Source: Gemmatimonadota bacterium (lineage in GTDB: Bacteria; Gemmatimonadota; Gemmatimonadetes; Gemmatimonadales; GWC2-71-9). From it: a DNA stretch of 9,591 bases. The position numbers and the translations under genes were made by a program. The notes under the pieces are model-generated. The model searched no databases and had not been told where the DNA came from. It was given only the letters and a program-made list of their open reading frames with translations. The stretch is from assembly GCA_003222235.1 (NCBI GenBank), contig QHVD01000296.1, forward strand, positions 1 through 9,591, in the 5' to 3' direction. Positions 1-6,496 of this stretch are shown in pieces (position 1 is the stretch's first letter; every line of letters starts with the position of its first letter).

Positions 1-57
1 GGGCGACGGACCCCTTTCTGTCGCGATCGGGTTGAAGCGCGGGCGTTCGTAACAGCG

Positions 58-1182
58 TTAGTGCAGGATTCTCAACAGTCCCGCGTCGGCGCTCCCCCGG
101 AGGAAGCTCTCCGGGTCGGTCGCCGGGATGGCCACACCCGTCTCGCGCCGCCCCCGTCGCGCTGTGGCCGCCATGTACTGCTCCAGCGAGCCCCGGGCCC
201 ACTCGCCCGCGTCATCCTTCATCTGCCGCACGATCTCCTCCCAGGTGCCGACGTAGGTTGCACCGCTCACCGTGCTCACCCGGTGGATCTCCCGGCCCTC
301 CCCGGGGCTGGGGCGCGCCTTCATGCCCTGCAGCTCCGCGAGCAGGGTACCGAACATCTCCAGCTGCCGCGGGTCCCGCACCCGGCCGGCCGGCCCGAGC
401 GCCGCGATCTCCGCGAACAGCAGGTCCTCGGGCTCCGCTCGCGCCAGTTCGTCCAGGCGCCGGTGCCACGGGACCAGCTCGGGGTCATGGTCGCACAGGC
501 GATAGACGCTCTTCTTCAGCTCAATCAGCCGCCAGATCCCGAGCCCGTCGAAATGGTCCTCGGGCGCCGTGCGCTCGAGGTGGAACAGCGCGGCCTCGTA
601 CTCCCCCCGGTCGTACAGCAGGTTCGCGAGGTAGATGCGCGCCTCGGCGTGTGCCGGGTCCAGCTCCAAGGCGCGGCGCAGCCAGTCGAGGGCACCGCCC
701 TCATCCGTGCGCCGGTGCGCGGCGTACGCGACGCAGGCGGCGGCTTCGGCCGACTCGGGATGGGCCGTGGCCGCGACCTCGAAGAAGCGCCGCGCCTGGT
801 CGAGGATCCCCTCGCGGAACAGCGCGCGCCCGATCTGTAGCATCAGCTCCTGGTCGTCGCGCAACCCGAGGGCGAGGATGCGGTCGAAGCAGGCGAGCGC
901 GCCCGCGCGATCCCCGAATTTCAGCAGCACCTCGCCCCACCCGGCGAGGGCGTCCTCCTGGTCCGGGTCGAGGGCCAGCGCCGCTTCGAAGGCCCGGCGT
1001 GCCCAGAGGTACTCCTCGCGGGCGAGCCGGGCGTAGCCCATGCCCACATGCAGCTCGACGGCCTGCGGATAGATCCCCAGGCCCGCTCGCAGCGTCTCGA
1101 CCGCGTCGTCGTAGCGTCCCTCGGTGTAGAGTTGATGAGCGCGTTCGTCGTAGTCGTCGGAGTTCAGGAAGGGTTCCGACAT
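58..1182 (-). CDS. TPR-repeat protein with unrecognised C-terminal module
   Basis: A 374-residue soluble protein with no signal peptide or membrane segment, so probably cytoplasmic. Residues about 11-205 form five to six tetratricopeptide repeats, seen from the recurring pattern of small/large hydrophobics and the A-L-x-L-D-P signature (ALALDP near 68-73, ALELDP near 171-176). TPRs act as protein-protein scaffolds, and no partner is evident here. Residues about 206-297 are helical and not clearly TPR. Residues about 298-374 form a compact module (VSGATYVGTWEEIVRQM, then ETGVAIPATDPESF, ending in GLLRILH) that I do not recognise. I chose ATG at 1182 because GGGAGG lies 8 nt upstream; an in-frame extension to 1239 would run through the promoter region and adds no family-like sequence. 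The gene is monocistronic here and divergent from argJ, with 86 bp between them. The TPR assignment is firm; the cellular role is unknown. Confidence 0.88.
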   Translation of the reverse strand: MSEPFLNSDDYDERAHQLYTEGRYDDAVETLRAGLGIYPQAVELHVGMGYARLAREEYLWARRAFEAALALDPDQEDALAGWGEVLLKFGDRAGALACFDRILALGLRDDQELMLQIGRALFREGILDQARRFFEVAATAHPESAEAAACVAYAAHRRTDEGGALDWLRRALELDPAHAEARIYLANLLYDRGEYEAALFHLERTAPEDHFDGLGIWRLIELKKSVYRLCDHDPELVPWHRRLDELARAEPEDLLFAEIAALGPAGRVRDPRQLEMFGTLLAELQGMKARPSPGEGREIHRVSTVSGATYVGTWEEIVRQMKDDAGEWARGSLEQYMAATARRGRRETGVAIPATDPESFLRGSADAGLLRILH

Positions 1183-1210
1183 CGAACGGGCCTCCCGGGA
1201 AGGTTGCGCT

Positions 1211-1239
1211 ATGATAAGGATCGCCGGGCGGTTACACAA
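1211..1239 (-). promoter_or_regulatory. Candidate sigma70-type promoter of the TPR gene
   Basis: On the minus strand TTGTGT (1239-1234, 3 of 6 to consensus) is followed after exactly 17 bp by TATCAT (1216-1211, 5 of 6). The start would fall near 1204, giving a leader of about 22 nt that contains the GGGAGG ribosome site at 1196-1191. On the plus strand the same spot reads TATGAT (1210-1215), so the -10 could also serve argJ. Assigned by eye only. Confidence 0.35.
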
Positions 1240-1260
1240 GCGACCGGGGCGGGCTATCTT
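1232..1260 (+). promoter_or_regulatory. Candidate argJ promoter, possibly leaderless
   Basis: TATCTT (1255-1260, 4 of 6 to the -10 consensus) ends 8 nt before the argJ ATG, so a start 7-9 nt downstream would put the first transcribed base at or next to the start codon. The matching -35 position (TTACAC, 1232-1237) is a poor match. There is no convincing ribosome-binding site upstream of argJ, which fits a leaderless message. The alternative is the TATGAT at 1210-1215 with a leader of about 45 nt. Confidence 0.3.
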
Positions 1261-1268
1261 GACCGCTG

Positions 1269-2525
1269 ATGACCTCGGATCTCGTTCCGGTCTCCGACGG
1301 CTCCGTCACCTCTCCGCACGGTTTTACCGCCGCCGCCGCGCACGCCGGTCTCAAGGCCGACGGCGCGCTCGACGTGGCGCTGCTGGTGAGCACGACGAGC
1401 TGCGCCACCGCCGGCGTGTTCACGAAGAACGCAGTCCGCGCGGCGCCCGTCGTGTACGACGCCGACCTCTTGTCCGAACGCCCCGGCCGGATCCGCGCCG
1501 TGGCGATGAATGCGCGCGTGGCCAACGCCTGCACCGGCGCGGAGGGGCTCGCCGCGACGCAGGCCATGGCCCAAGCCGCCGAGCAGGCGGCGGGCGTTCC
1601 GCCGCGCACGGCGCTGGTGCTCTCCACCGGCGTGATCGGCATGCCCCTCCCCGTCGCCCAGATCGCCGAGGGGCTGCGGGTGGCCGCCGCCCGGCTCGCG
1701 CCTCAGGGCGGGGTGGACGCGGCACGCGCCATCATGACGACGGACACCCACCCGAAGCACTGCGCCGTCCAGTTCGAAACGCCGGCCGGAATGGTGACGG
1801 TGGGCGGAATCGCCAAGGGAGCGGGGATGATCCATCCCGAGATGGCGACGCTCCTCGCCGTGCTCACGACCGACGCCGTTGCGGAGCCCGCCGCTCTCCA
1901 GCCGCTGTTCCGGCGCGTGGTCGATCGGACATTCAACGCCATCTCGGTGGACGGCGACACCAGCACGAACGACACGGCCCTGCTGCTCGCCAACGGGGCC
2001 TCGGGCGTCGATCCGGCGCGCGACGGCACGCTCGCACGGTTGTTTGAAGACGCGCTCCAGCATGTCGCCCGGACGCTCGCTCTCGCCATCGTCGCCGACG
2101 GAGAAGGCGCCTCGAAGCTCGTCGAAATCCGCGTCGTCGGAGCCGTGAACGAGGCGGCGGCGCGCGACGTTGGGCGCGCCATCGCACGCTCGGTGCTCGT
2201 CAAGACGGCGATCTACGGCGCCGACCCCAACTGGGGTCGCATCCTGGCGGCTGCCGGGGCCGCGGGCGTTCCGCTGTCGCTCGAGCGCCTCACGCTCGAG
2301 GCCGGGGCGTTCGGCGATTCCTCGGTGCCCGCCGACGCTGACTGGTTGATGCTCGCCGCGGGCGGGGCCACGGCGCACCCGGACCTCGCGCGCGCGCGCG
2401 CGATCTTTCAGCAGAAGCAGATCCGCCTCCGTATCGACCTTGGCATGGGTCGGGCGGAGGCGGTGGTGTGGACCTGCGATCTCACTCCGGACTACGTCCG
2501 GATCAACGCAGACTACACTTCGTGA
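1269..2525 (+). CDS. argJ: Bifunctional glutamate N-acetyltransferase / N-acetylglutamate synthase ArgJ
   Basis: 418 residues, normal for the family. ArgJ moves the acetyl group from N-acetylornithine to glutamate (and in bifunctional forms also uses acetyl-CoA), closing the cyclic arginine pathway in the cytoplasm. The autocleavage site is visible as KGAGMIHPEMATLLAVLTTD, residues 184-202 or so: the Ala193-Thr194 bond is where the precursor splits into alpha and beta chains, and Thr194 becomes the nucleophile. STGVIG at 119-124 supplies the Thr-Gly oxyanion-hole pair. Other family landmarks are SVDGDTSTNDT (226-236), GADPNWGRI (317-325) and the C-terminal DYVRINADY. Whether it is mono- or bifunctional cannot be read reliably from sequence. 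No other arg gene is adjacent. It converges on the small secreted-protein gene with the stop codons directly abutting. Confidence 0.97.
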   Translation: MTSDLVPVSDGSVTSPHGFTAAAAHAGLKADGALDVALLVSTTSCATAGVFTKNAVRAAPVVYDADLLSERPGRIRAVAMNARVANACTGAEGLAATQAMAQAAEQAAGVPPRTALVLSTGVIGMPLPVAQIAEGLRVAAARLAPQGGVDAARAIMTTDTHPKHCAVQFETPAGMVTVGGIAKGAGMIHPEMATLLAVLTTDAVAEPAALQPLFRRVVDRTFNAISVDGDTSTNDTALLLANGASGVDPARDGTLARLFEDALQHVARTLALAIVADGEGASKLVEIRVVGAVNEAAARDVGRAIARSVLVKTAIYGADPNWGRILAAAGAAGVPLSLERLTLEAGAFGDSSVPADADWLMLAAGGATAHPDLARARAIFQQKQIRLRIDLGMGRAEAVVWTCDLTPDYVRINADYTS

Positions 2526-2747
2526 TTACGGATTCATCTTGCTCGTGTCCTTGGCAGCCGGCTTTGCCGCAGGCTTGGCGCCGGCCTTCCGGGCACCTTT
2601 CTTCCCCTTTTTCTTCGAGTGCGTGGCCGCCTTGCCCTTCGATGTGTCGGCCGCCGGCACCTGTCCCTGCATCGGCGATGGCTGCTGCGCCACGACGATC
2701 GCGGGAGCGGCGAGGAGCGCCAGCGCAAGGAGCGTGCGACGGATCAT
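2526..2747 (-). CDS. Small Lys/Ala-rich secreted protein
   Basis: 73 residues, family not recognised. Residues 1-20 are a clear Sec signal peptide (MIRRT, then LLALALLAAPAIVVA) with probable cleavage before QQP, leaving about 53 exported residues. The mature part is low-complexity and very basic: a short Gln/Pro stretch, DTSKGKAATHS, a KKKGKKGARK block, then AKPAAKPAAK and DTSKMNP. The DTSK string occurs twice. No Cys and no fold is evident; it is probably disordered and could bind polyanions such as LPS, polysaccharide or nucleic acid, which is inference from charge alone. The ATG has GGAGG 9 nt upstream (2761-2757). A perfect hairpin (2773-2791) precedes the ribosome site. It lies 132 bp downstream of the sigma operon and may be a separate unit. 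Its stop abuts that of argJ. Confidence 0.72.
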   Translation of the reverse strand: MIRRTLLALALLAAPAIVVAQQPSPMQGQVPAADTSKGKAATHSKKKGKKGARKAGAKPAAKPAAKDTSKMNP

Positions 2748-2772
2748 GCGTTCATACCTCCGGGAGGATGGC

Positions 2773-2791
2773 GCGGACCACCCTGGTCCGC
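2773..2791. promoter_or_regulatory. Perfect 8-bp inverted repeat upstream of the secreted-protein gene
   Basis: GCGGACCA, a 3-nt spacer (CCC) and TGGTCCGC form a perfect 8-bp palindrome. It starts 25 bp upstream of the ATG at 2747 and about 11 bp before the GGAGG ribosome site. No T-run follows on either strand, so it is not a standard terminator. It could be an operator for a dimeric repressor or an RNA hairpin in the leader. Confidence 0.4.
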
Positions 2792-2879
2792 TTCACGGTT
2801 GAGACCCGCTTCGCCACTCACGGGTCACGAGCCCGAGTGCCTTGGGAAGCCGCCGGGCGTGTCACTCTGCAACACTGGG

Positions 2880-3551
2880 TCAGGGCTGCGGCGTCGCGCC
2901 GCTGCTCGCTCCGGGCCGCCGGGCGCCCGCGACCGAGGCCTTGGGTGGCTTCGGCGCGGGCGGAACGTTGGGGAGCTGCAGGCGCACCAGCGCCAGCGCC
3001 TCTGGCCGCGTGTGTCCCCGCTGCAGCGCGTGGAGCACCGCAGCGGACACGTCGAGCAGGCGCCCGCCGCGCAGGCTTCGGCGGGTCGCCTCGACGAGGA
3101 GGCCGGCCGATGAGTCGGGGTCGAAACCGTGCGCCACGAGGTCGGCTTCCGCATGCAGGGCCGAACCACGCGACTCGTTCGGCAATGCCACCACAAGTCG
3201 CTCCACCACCGGCCCCGGCACGCCGCGCTTCAGCGTCCCCGAAACCGCCATGACCTCCGCAGCGGTGAACGGCCCGTGCCCCGCGCGCACCAGCAGCGTG
3301 CGGGCATCGCGCATCTGGACCAGCCTGAGCTGTACCGCCGCCACGATCCGCCCGGCGGACACGTGCTTCGCGCCGCCCTCGAGCGCTTTCTGAACGAGGG
3401 GCTCGGTCGGCAGATCCTCCTGCGTTGCCTGTTGCACCAACGAGTCCACGATCGCCATCGCCGCGGCTGGAACGCGGCCTTCGAGTCGGACCCGCACCGA
3501 TTGGGCGGCGAGGGGACCGGTCAGGAGTGCGAGCCCGAACCAGAGCCTCAT
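2880..3551 (-). CDS. Secreted helical protein, third gene of the sigma operon
   Basis: 223 residues, not recognised as a named family. Residues 1-17 are a short Sec signal peptide (MRLWFGLALLTGPLAAQ) with likely cleavage after LAA or AAQ. Residues about 24-190 are predicted helical from the pattern of Ala/Leu/Val, with recurring short units such as LPTEPLVQKALEGGAKHVSAGRIVAAV-type segments and VPGPVVERLVVAL that suggest repeated helical hairpins. The tail, about 193-223, is Pro/Ala/Gly-rich and probably disordered. No Cys is present. The ATG at 3551 overlaps the stop of the upstream gene as ATGA, which fixes the start and implies translational coupling; a longer in-frame reading into the upstream gene gives only Arg/Gly-rich shadow sequence. 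It is probably periplasmic and part of the same signalling unit as the sigma factor; its biochemical role is unknown. Confidence 0.75.
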   Translation of the reverse strand: MRLWFGLALLTGPLAAQSVRVRLEGRVPAAAMAIVDSLVQQATQEDLPTEPLVQKALEGGAKHVSAGRIVAAVQLRLVQMRDARTLLVRAGHGPFTAAEVMAVSGTLKRGVPGPVVERLVVALPNESRGSALHAEADLVAHGFDPDSSAGLLVEATRRSLRGGRLLDVSAAVLHALQRGHTRPEALALVRLQLPNVPPAPKPPKASVAGARRPGASSGATPQP

Positions 3552-4165
3552 CGCGCGGCCGGCCGGACGATCACGACGGAGTTCTCCCGACCGAAGTCGT
3601 CTTCCACCGTCCGATCCGCCAGGTGGTCCGGCACCCAGCGCTCGCCATCCACCACGAACATGTATTCGTAGGCGCCCGCCGGCAGGACGACGGCCGCGCG
3701 CCACACCCCGTCGTGATCAGCATCCCGGAGCGGAATTGTCCCCGAGCGCCAGTCGTTGAACGATCCCGCCACGTGAACGGAGTTCGCGCCCGGGAAGCGG
3801 GCGACGAACTGGGCGATCCCCTCCTGCTCCCCGACGCTGGGGGTCTCGTCGCCGGCCGGGAGCAGCGTGACCAGCGCGACCGCCGCAGCCAGCGCGAGGC
3901 TCCACGCCGGCCGAATCCGCAGCGTGACGGAATGCGGTGCCGCGAGCCAGCGGGCCAGCCGCCACATCCGGGACGGCGCCGGCCGACGGATCGCGGCCAT
4001 CACGCGCGCCTCGACGCTCCCTCCCGCCCACTGCGAAACGGCCGTGCCGAGCACGGCGGCCGCGGCCTCCAGCCGCGCCACCTGCAGCGCCAACTCGGGC
4101 GGCAGGCCCTCCCGGGCGATCTCGCGGTCGAGCGCCTGATGAACCCTCGGATCGATCGGCTTCAT
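3548..4165 (-). CDS. Transmembrane putative anti-sigma protein with C-terminal glycogen-binding-type E-set (CBM48) domain
   Basis: 205 residues. Residues 1-80 are a helical, charged cytoplasmic part, 86-104 a single membrane segment (WSLALAAAVALVTLL), and 118-201 an immunoglobulin-like E-set domain of the AMPK/isoamylase N-terminal kind. The domain shows the family pattern: VHVAGSFNDW (130-139), GVWRAAVVLPAGAYEYMFVVDG (153-174) and a Gly-Arg-Glu-Asn turn before the last strand. In this family W139 and the aromatic residues of the second block contribute to carbohydrate binding, so the extracytoplasmic part may sense glucan-like ligands. The N-terminal part lacks the His-x3-Cys-x2-Cys zinc motif of ZAS anti-sigma factors, so the anti-sigma role is inferred from membrane topology and from the ATGA overlap with the sigma gene (4165-4162). 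It also overlaps the next gene by ATGA (3551-3548). Domain call firm, role tentative. Confidence 0.85.
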   Translation of the reverse strand: MKPIDPRVHQALDREIAREGLPPELALQVARLEAAAAVLGTAVSQWAGGSVEARVMAAIRRPAPSRMWRLARWLAAPHSVTLRIRPAWSLALAAAVALVTLLPAGDETPSVGEQEGIAQFVARFPGANSVHVAGSFNDWRSGTIPLRDADHDGVWRAAVVLPAGAYEYMFVVDGERWVPDHLADRTVEDDFGRENSVVIVRPAAR

Positions 4166-4710
4166 GCTTGCTCCTCCAGCGCTTGCAGCAATGCTTCGCG
4201 CGCGCGGTGCACGCGCATCTTCAGCGTCGGGATGCGCTCGCCGGTGACGGCGGCCATCTCCTGGTAACTCAGCCCCTCCACGTGCTTCAGCAGGAATGCC
4301 TCGCGCTTCTCAGACGCCAGGCGCGCGAGCGCGCGCTCCACGAGCGCGAGCTGCTCGGCCCGCTCGAGCGCGGCCTCGTTGTCCGTCGGGTCCGCGACCG
4401 GTGGGGCATCGTCGAGGGGAACGTCTGCCATCCGCCGCCGCGCCAGGTAGCTCTTGCACCGGTTTGCGACGATCCGATACAGCCACGTTCGCAGTCGCGC
4501 CGGCTCCCGGCAGCTCGCGAGGTGCCGGTACGCTCGGATGAAGCTCTCGGCGACCGCATCGGCCGCGACGTCCCGGTCTCCGAGCATCCGCGTGGCGAAC
4601 CGCAGGAGGCCCGCTTCGTAGCGACGGATCAGCAAGCCGAACGCCTCATGATCGCCGGAGAGGACGCGGGCCACCACGTCCGCATCGGAGGGGTCACCCC
4701 TCACTTCCAT
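4162..4710 (-). CDS. ECF-type sigma-70 family RNA polymerase sigma factor
   Basis: 182 residues, normal for an ECF sigma factor, which directs RNA polymerase to a specific promoter set. Region 2 covers about 23-92: DHEAFGLLIRRYEAGLLRFA, then the DVAADAVAESFIRAYRHL helix that contacts the polymerase clamp, and RLRTWLYRIVANRCKSYLARRR. Region 4 covers about 124-175 with the helix-turn-helix LSYQEMAAVTGERIPTLKMRVHRAR that reads the -35 element. A short acidic linker (about 97-118) joins them and region 3 is absent, as expected. Start at ATG 4710; only a weak AGGT lies upstream and no later Met would keep region 2 intact. It is the first gene of a three-gene unit coupled by ATGA overlaps. The 108 bp upstream (4711-4818) are very GC-rich with short palindromes and no clear promoter. 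ECF class membership is firm; the subgroup is not determined. Confidence 0.95.
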   Translation of the reverse strand: MEVRGDPSDADVVARVLSGDHEAFGLLIRRYEAGLLRFATRMLGDRDVAADAVAESFIRAYRHLASCREPARLRTWLYRIVANRCKSYLARRRMADVPLDDAPPVADPTDNEAALERAEQLALVERALARLASEKREAFLLKHVEGLSYQEMAAVTGERIPTLKMRVHRAREALLQALEEQA

Positions 4711-4818
4711 ATGACCTGCACGCAGATTAGGGCGTCACGCGAGCGGCGCGGCCGGGCGGCGCGCCAAGGGGCCGGCCCACAGGAGGGGCGGCGCGGTGTT
4801 TCGAGGGGGAACCTGCAG

Positions 4819-6351
4819 CTAGTGACGTTGCAACCAATCGTGCCCGTGCGCGTCGAGCGCCTGCTCCGCGGCGGCAAGATAGCTCGCGGCGCGCGTCCCC
4901 TCACGCGAAACCGCGCCCGCGAGCGCTTCAAGCGTGGCTTCGGCCCGCTGACGATAGCGCGGGTCGCCCGTCGCCTCGGCAAGCTCCAGCAGAACCTGGG
5001 CCGCCGATGCGTTGCCGCCGGGAAGCAGGCCGTCGAGCACGGGCTTCGCGCGGTCGGGGAGCGCCGGCGCCGTTGGGTCACCCGTGGCCGAGTCGAAGTA
5101 GCCGCCCACCGCCGAATCTGCGAAGTCGCGGTCCAGCACCGAAGCGAGATCTTCCGCTACGAGGAGGTAGCGCCGCCCGCCGGAGCGACGATAGGCGGCG
5201 AGGCATGCTCCGGCCAGCTGCACCTGGTCCTGCAGCAGGACGCCCGGGCCGGCGGTGGCGCTGTGCCGCACGCCGCGGCCGGGAGCGTACGCACGCCGCA
5301 GCAGCGCGTCGAGCGCGCTGAGCGCGCGCGTCGCCGCCGAAGCACCGAGGCCGGGCGGGCCGTTGAGCACTGACCCGATCACGTACGCCTCCTGGTCGGC
5401 GAACGTGGTGCGGCCCACGTCTCGGGTGAGACGGTTCAGCAGCGCAAGTAGCGCAGCGCCGTACCGGGCCTCGCCGGTGAGCGCCCACGCCGGCGCCAGG
5501 GCGCGGACCAAGCCGGCCCGCACCAGCGTCGGCGGCTCGTCCCGGGCCCCGTCCGCGCCGGTACTGTCAGCGGAATCGACCATGAGGTCGAGCGCCGCAC
5601 GCGCCGCGTCGAGGTAGCTCGAGTCGCCGGTCCGCCGGTAGGTCACGAGCATGAGGCTCACCGCTTGCGTGTGAGTGAAGCTCCTGAGCGCGCCCCGGCT
5701 CGCCACCGCGAGCCGCAGCGACCCCCGCACGGCGTTCACCTCCGCCTCGATCGCCGCCGGTCGCAGCACGCTGCGGGCCTGCGCGTCACGGGTGCGGGTG
5801 AGCTCCCGGACCAGCGCGGCGTGCTGCACGATGAACGCGCGCCGCTCGCGGTAGCTCTTCGCGACCTCGGGGAGAATCTGCTTGAGGCCGCGGCCCGTCA
5901 CGGGGTCGTCGGCCGGAAAGTACGTGCCGCCGAAGAATGCGGAACCGTCGGGGGTGAGGAACGCCGTGACGGGGTAGCCGCTGAGACCCGCCAGCCAGCG
6001 CACCGCCGCCTCGTAGCGCTCCGCCACGTCGGGTCGCTCGTCGCGATCGACCCGCACGGGGACGAACAGCGAGTCGATCATCGACCCGAGCGCGGCGTCC
6101 TCGTACACCTCGCGATCCATTGCGGCACACGAGCGACAATCGTCGGCTCCCACGTAGAGCAGCACCGGCCGGTCGAGGCGAGCGGCCAGCGCGAACGCCT
6201 CCCGTCCCCACGGCTGCCAGCTCACCGGCTGGCGTGCGGCGCGCGTGAGGTAGCGCGTGCTCGATTGGGCCATCCGGTTGGTCAAGGGGCCGTGCTCCGA
6301 AACGCAGGCGAGCGCGACGAGGGCCAGGGGGAGGGACGGAAAAGCGCGCAT
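4819..6351 (-). CDS. Lipoprotein-type DUF255 (YyaL/SSP411-like) thioredoxin-fold protein
   Basis: 510 residues from ATG 6351. Residues 1-16 are a lipoprotein signal ending LVALAC, with Cys16 as probable lipidation site, so it is likely anchored in the envelope. Residues about 41-185 are the DUF255 thioredoxin-like domain: QPVSWQPWGREAF, a CxxC (Cys72-Arg-Ser-Cys75) where relatives usually carry CHWCH, and the hallmark GYPVTAFLTPDG...FFGGTYFP (125-146). The rest resembles the alpha/alpha-barrel part of the family, including LLQDQVQLAGACLAAY (372-387) and a DGLLPGGNASAAQVLLELA block (440-458). Family members are usually about 650-800 residues and cytosolic; here the middle GGF..KFP and HFEKMLYD motifs are not seen. 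The function of the family is not established; a redox or sugar-epimerase-like role has been suggested for relatives. Divergent from the CDGSH gene, 145 bp apart. A GTG at 6366 is an alternative, less likely start. Confidence 0.88.
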   Translation of the reverse strand: MRAFPSLPLALVALACVSEHGPLTNRMAQSSTRYLTRAARQPVSWQPWGREAFALAARLDRPVLLYVGADDCRSCAAMDREVYEDAALGSMIDSLFVPVRVDRDERPDVAERYEAAVRWLAGLSGYPVTAFLTPDGSAFFGGTYFPADDPVTGRGLKQILPEVAKSYRERRAFIVQHAALVRELTRTRDAQARSVLRPAAIEAEVNAVRGSLRLAVASRGALRSFTHTQAVSLMLVTYRRTGDSSYLDAARAALDLMVDSADSTGADGARDEPPTLVRAGLVRALAPAWALTGEARYGAALLALLNRLTRDVGRTTFADQEAYVIGSVLNGPPGLGASAATRALSALDALLRRAYAPGRGVRHSATAGPGVLLQDQVQLAGACLAAYRRSGGRRYLLVAEDLASVLDRDFADSAVGGYFDSATGDPTAPALPDRAKPVLDGLLPGGNASAAQVLLELAEATGDPRYRQRAEATLEALAGAVSREGTRAASYLAAAEQALDAHGHDWLQRH

Positions 6352-6473
6352 GTGGCGGGCGCTCACACATACCCTACCGTTGCGCGGCGCGTTCCCTTCG
6401 GAGCGGCTGCGCGCGGCGACGCGACGAATGCCCGGCGAGAGTTCGGTGAGCGCAGGGACGGCGGCGGCGCACC

Positions 6474-6490
6474 GGGGGGGGGGTTATAAT
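6474..6490 (+). promoter_or_regulatory. CDGSH gene promoter: G10 tract plus consensus TATAAT, leaderless
   Basis: A run of ten G (6474-6483) is followed by T and a perfect TATAAT at 6485-6490. Only six bases (TCCCCC) separate this -10 from the ATG at 6497, so transcription should begin at or within a base or two of the start codon. There is no ribosome-binding site. No -35 match is seen at 6462-6467. The G-run lies within the -10/-35 spacer. Confidence 0.6.
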
Positions 6491-6496
6491 TCCCCC

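Noticed and set aside
1..57. Possible terminator hairpin after the TPR gene (GCGAC...GTCGC)
   Set aside because: Only five perfect pairs with a 12-nt loop and no T-run; too weak to call.
3552..3704. 51-codon extension of the secreted helical protein
   Set aside because: Gly/Arg-rich shadow of the upstream gene; ATG 3551 begins a clean signal peptide and overlaps the upstream stop.
4711..4818. Palindromic GC-rich stretch (GGGCCGGCCC, GGCGCGCC) between the sigma and DUF255 genes, as a terminator
   Set aside because: No stable long stem followed by a T-run on the minus strand; short GC palindromes are expected at this base composition.
3937..5373. 478-codon open frame on the plus strand
   Set aside because: Arg/Pro/Ala-rich composition with no motifs; it lies antisense to the sigma factor, membrane protein and DUF255 genes, which show clear family signatures. 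It is a typical high-GC shadow frame.
6257..6496. Upstream extension of the CDGSH protein
   Set aside because: It would cross the promoter and the antisense lipoprotein gene; family members start near the NGPL strand, and TATAAT lies six bases before ATG 6497.
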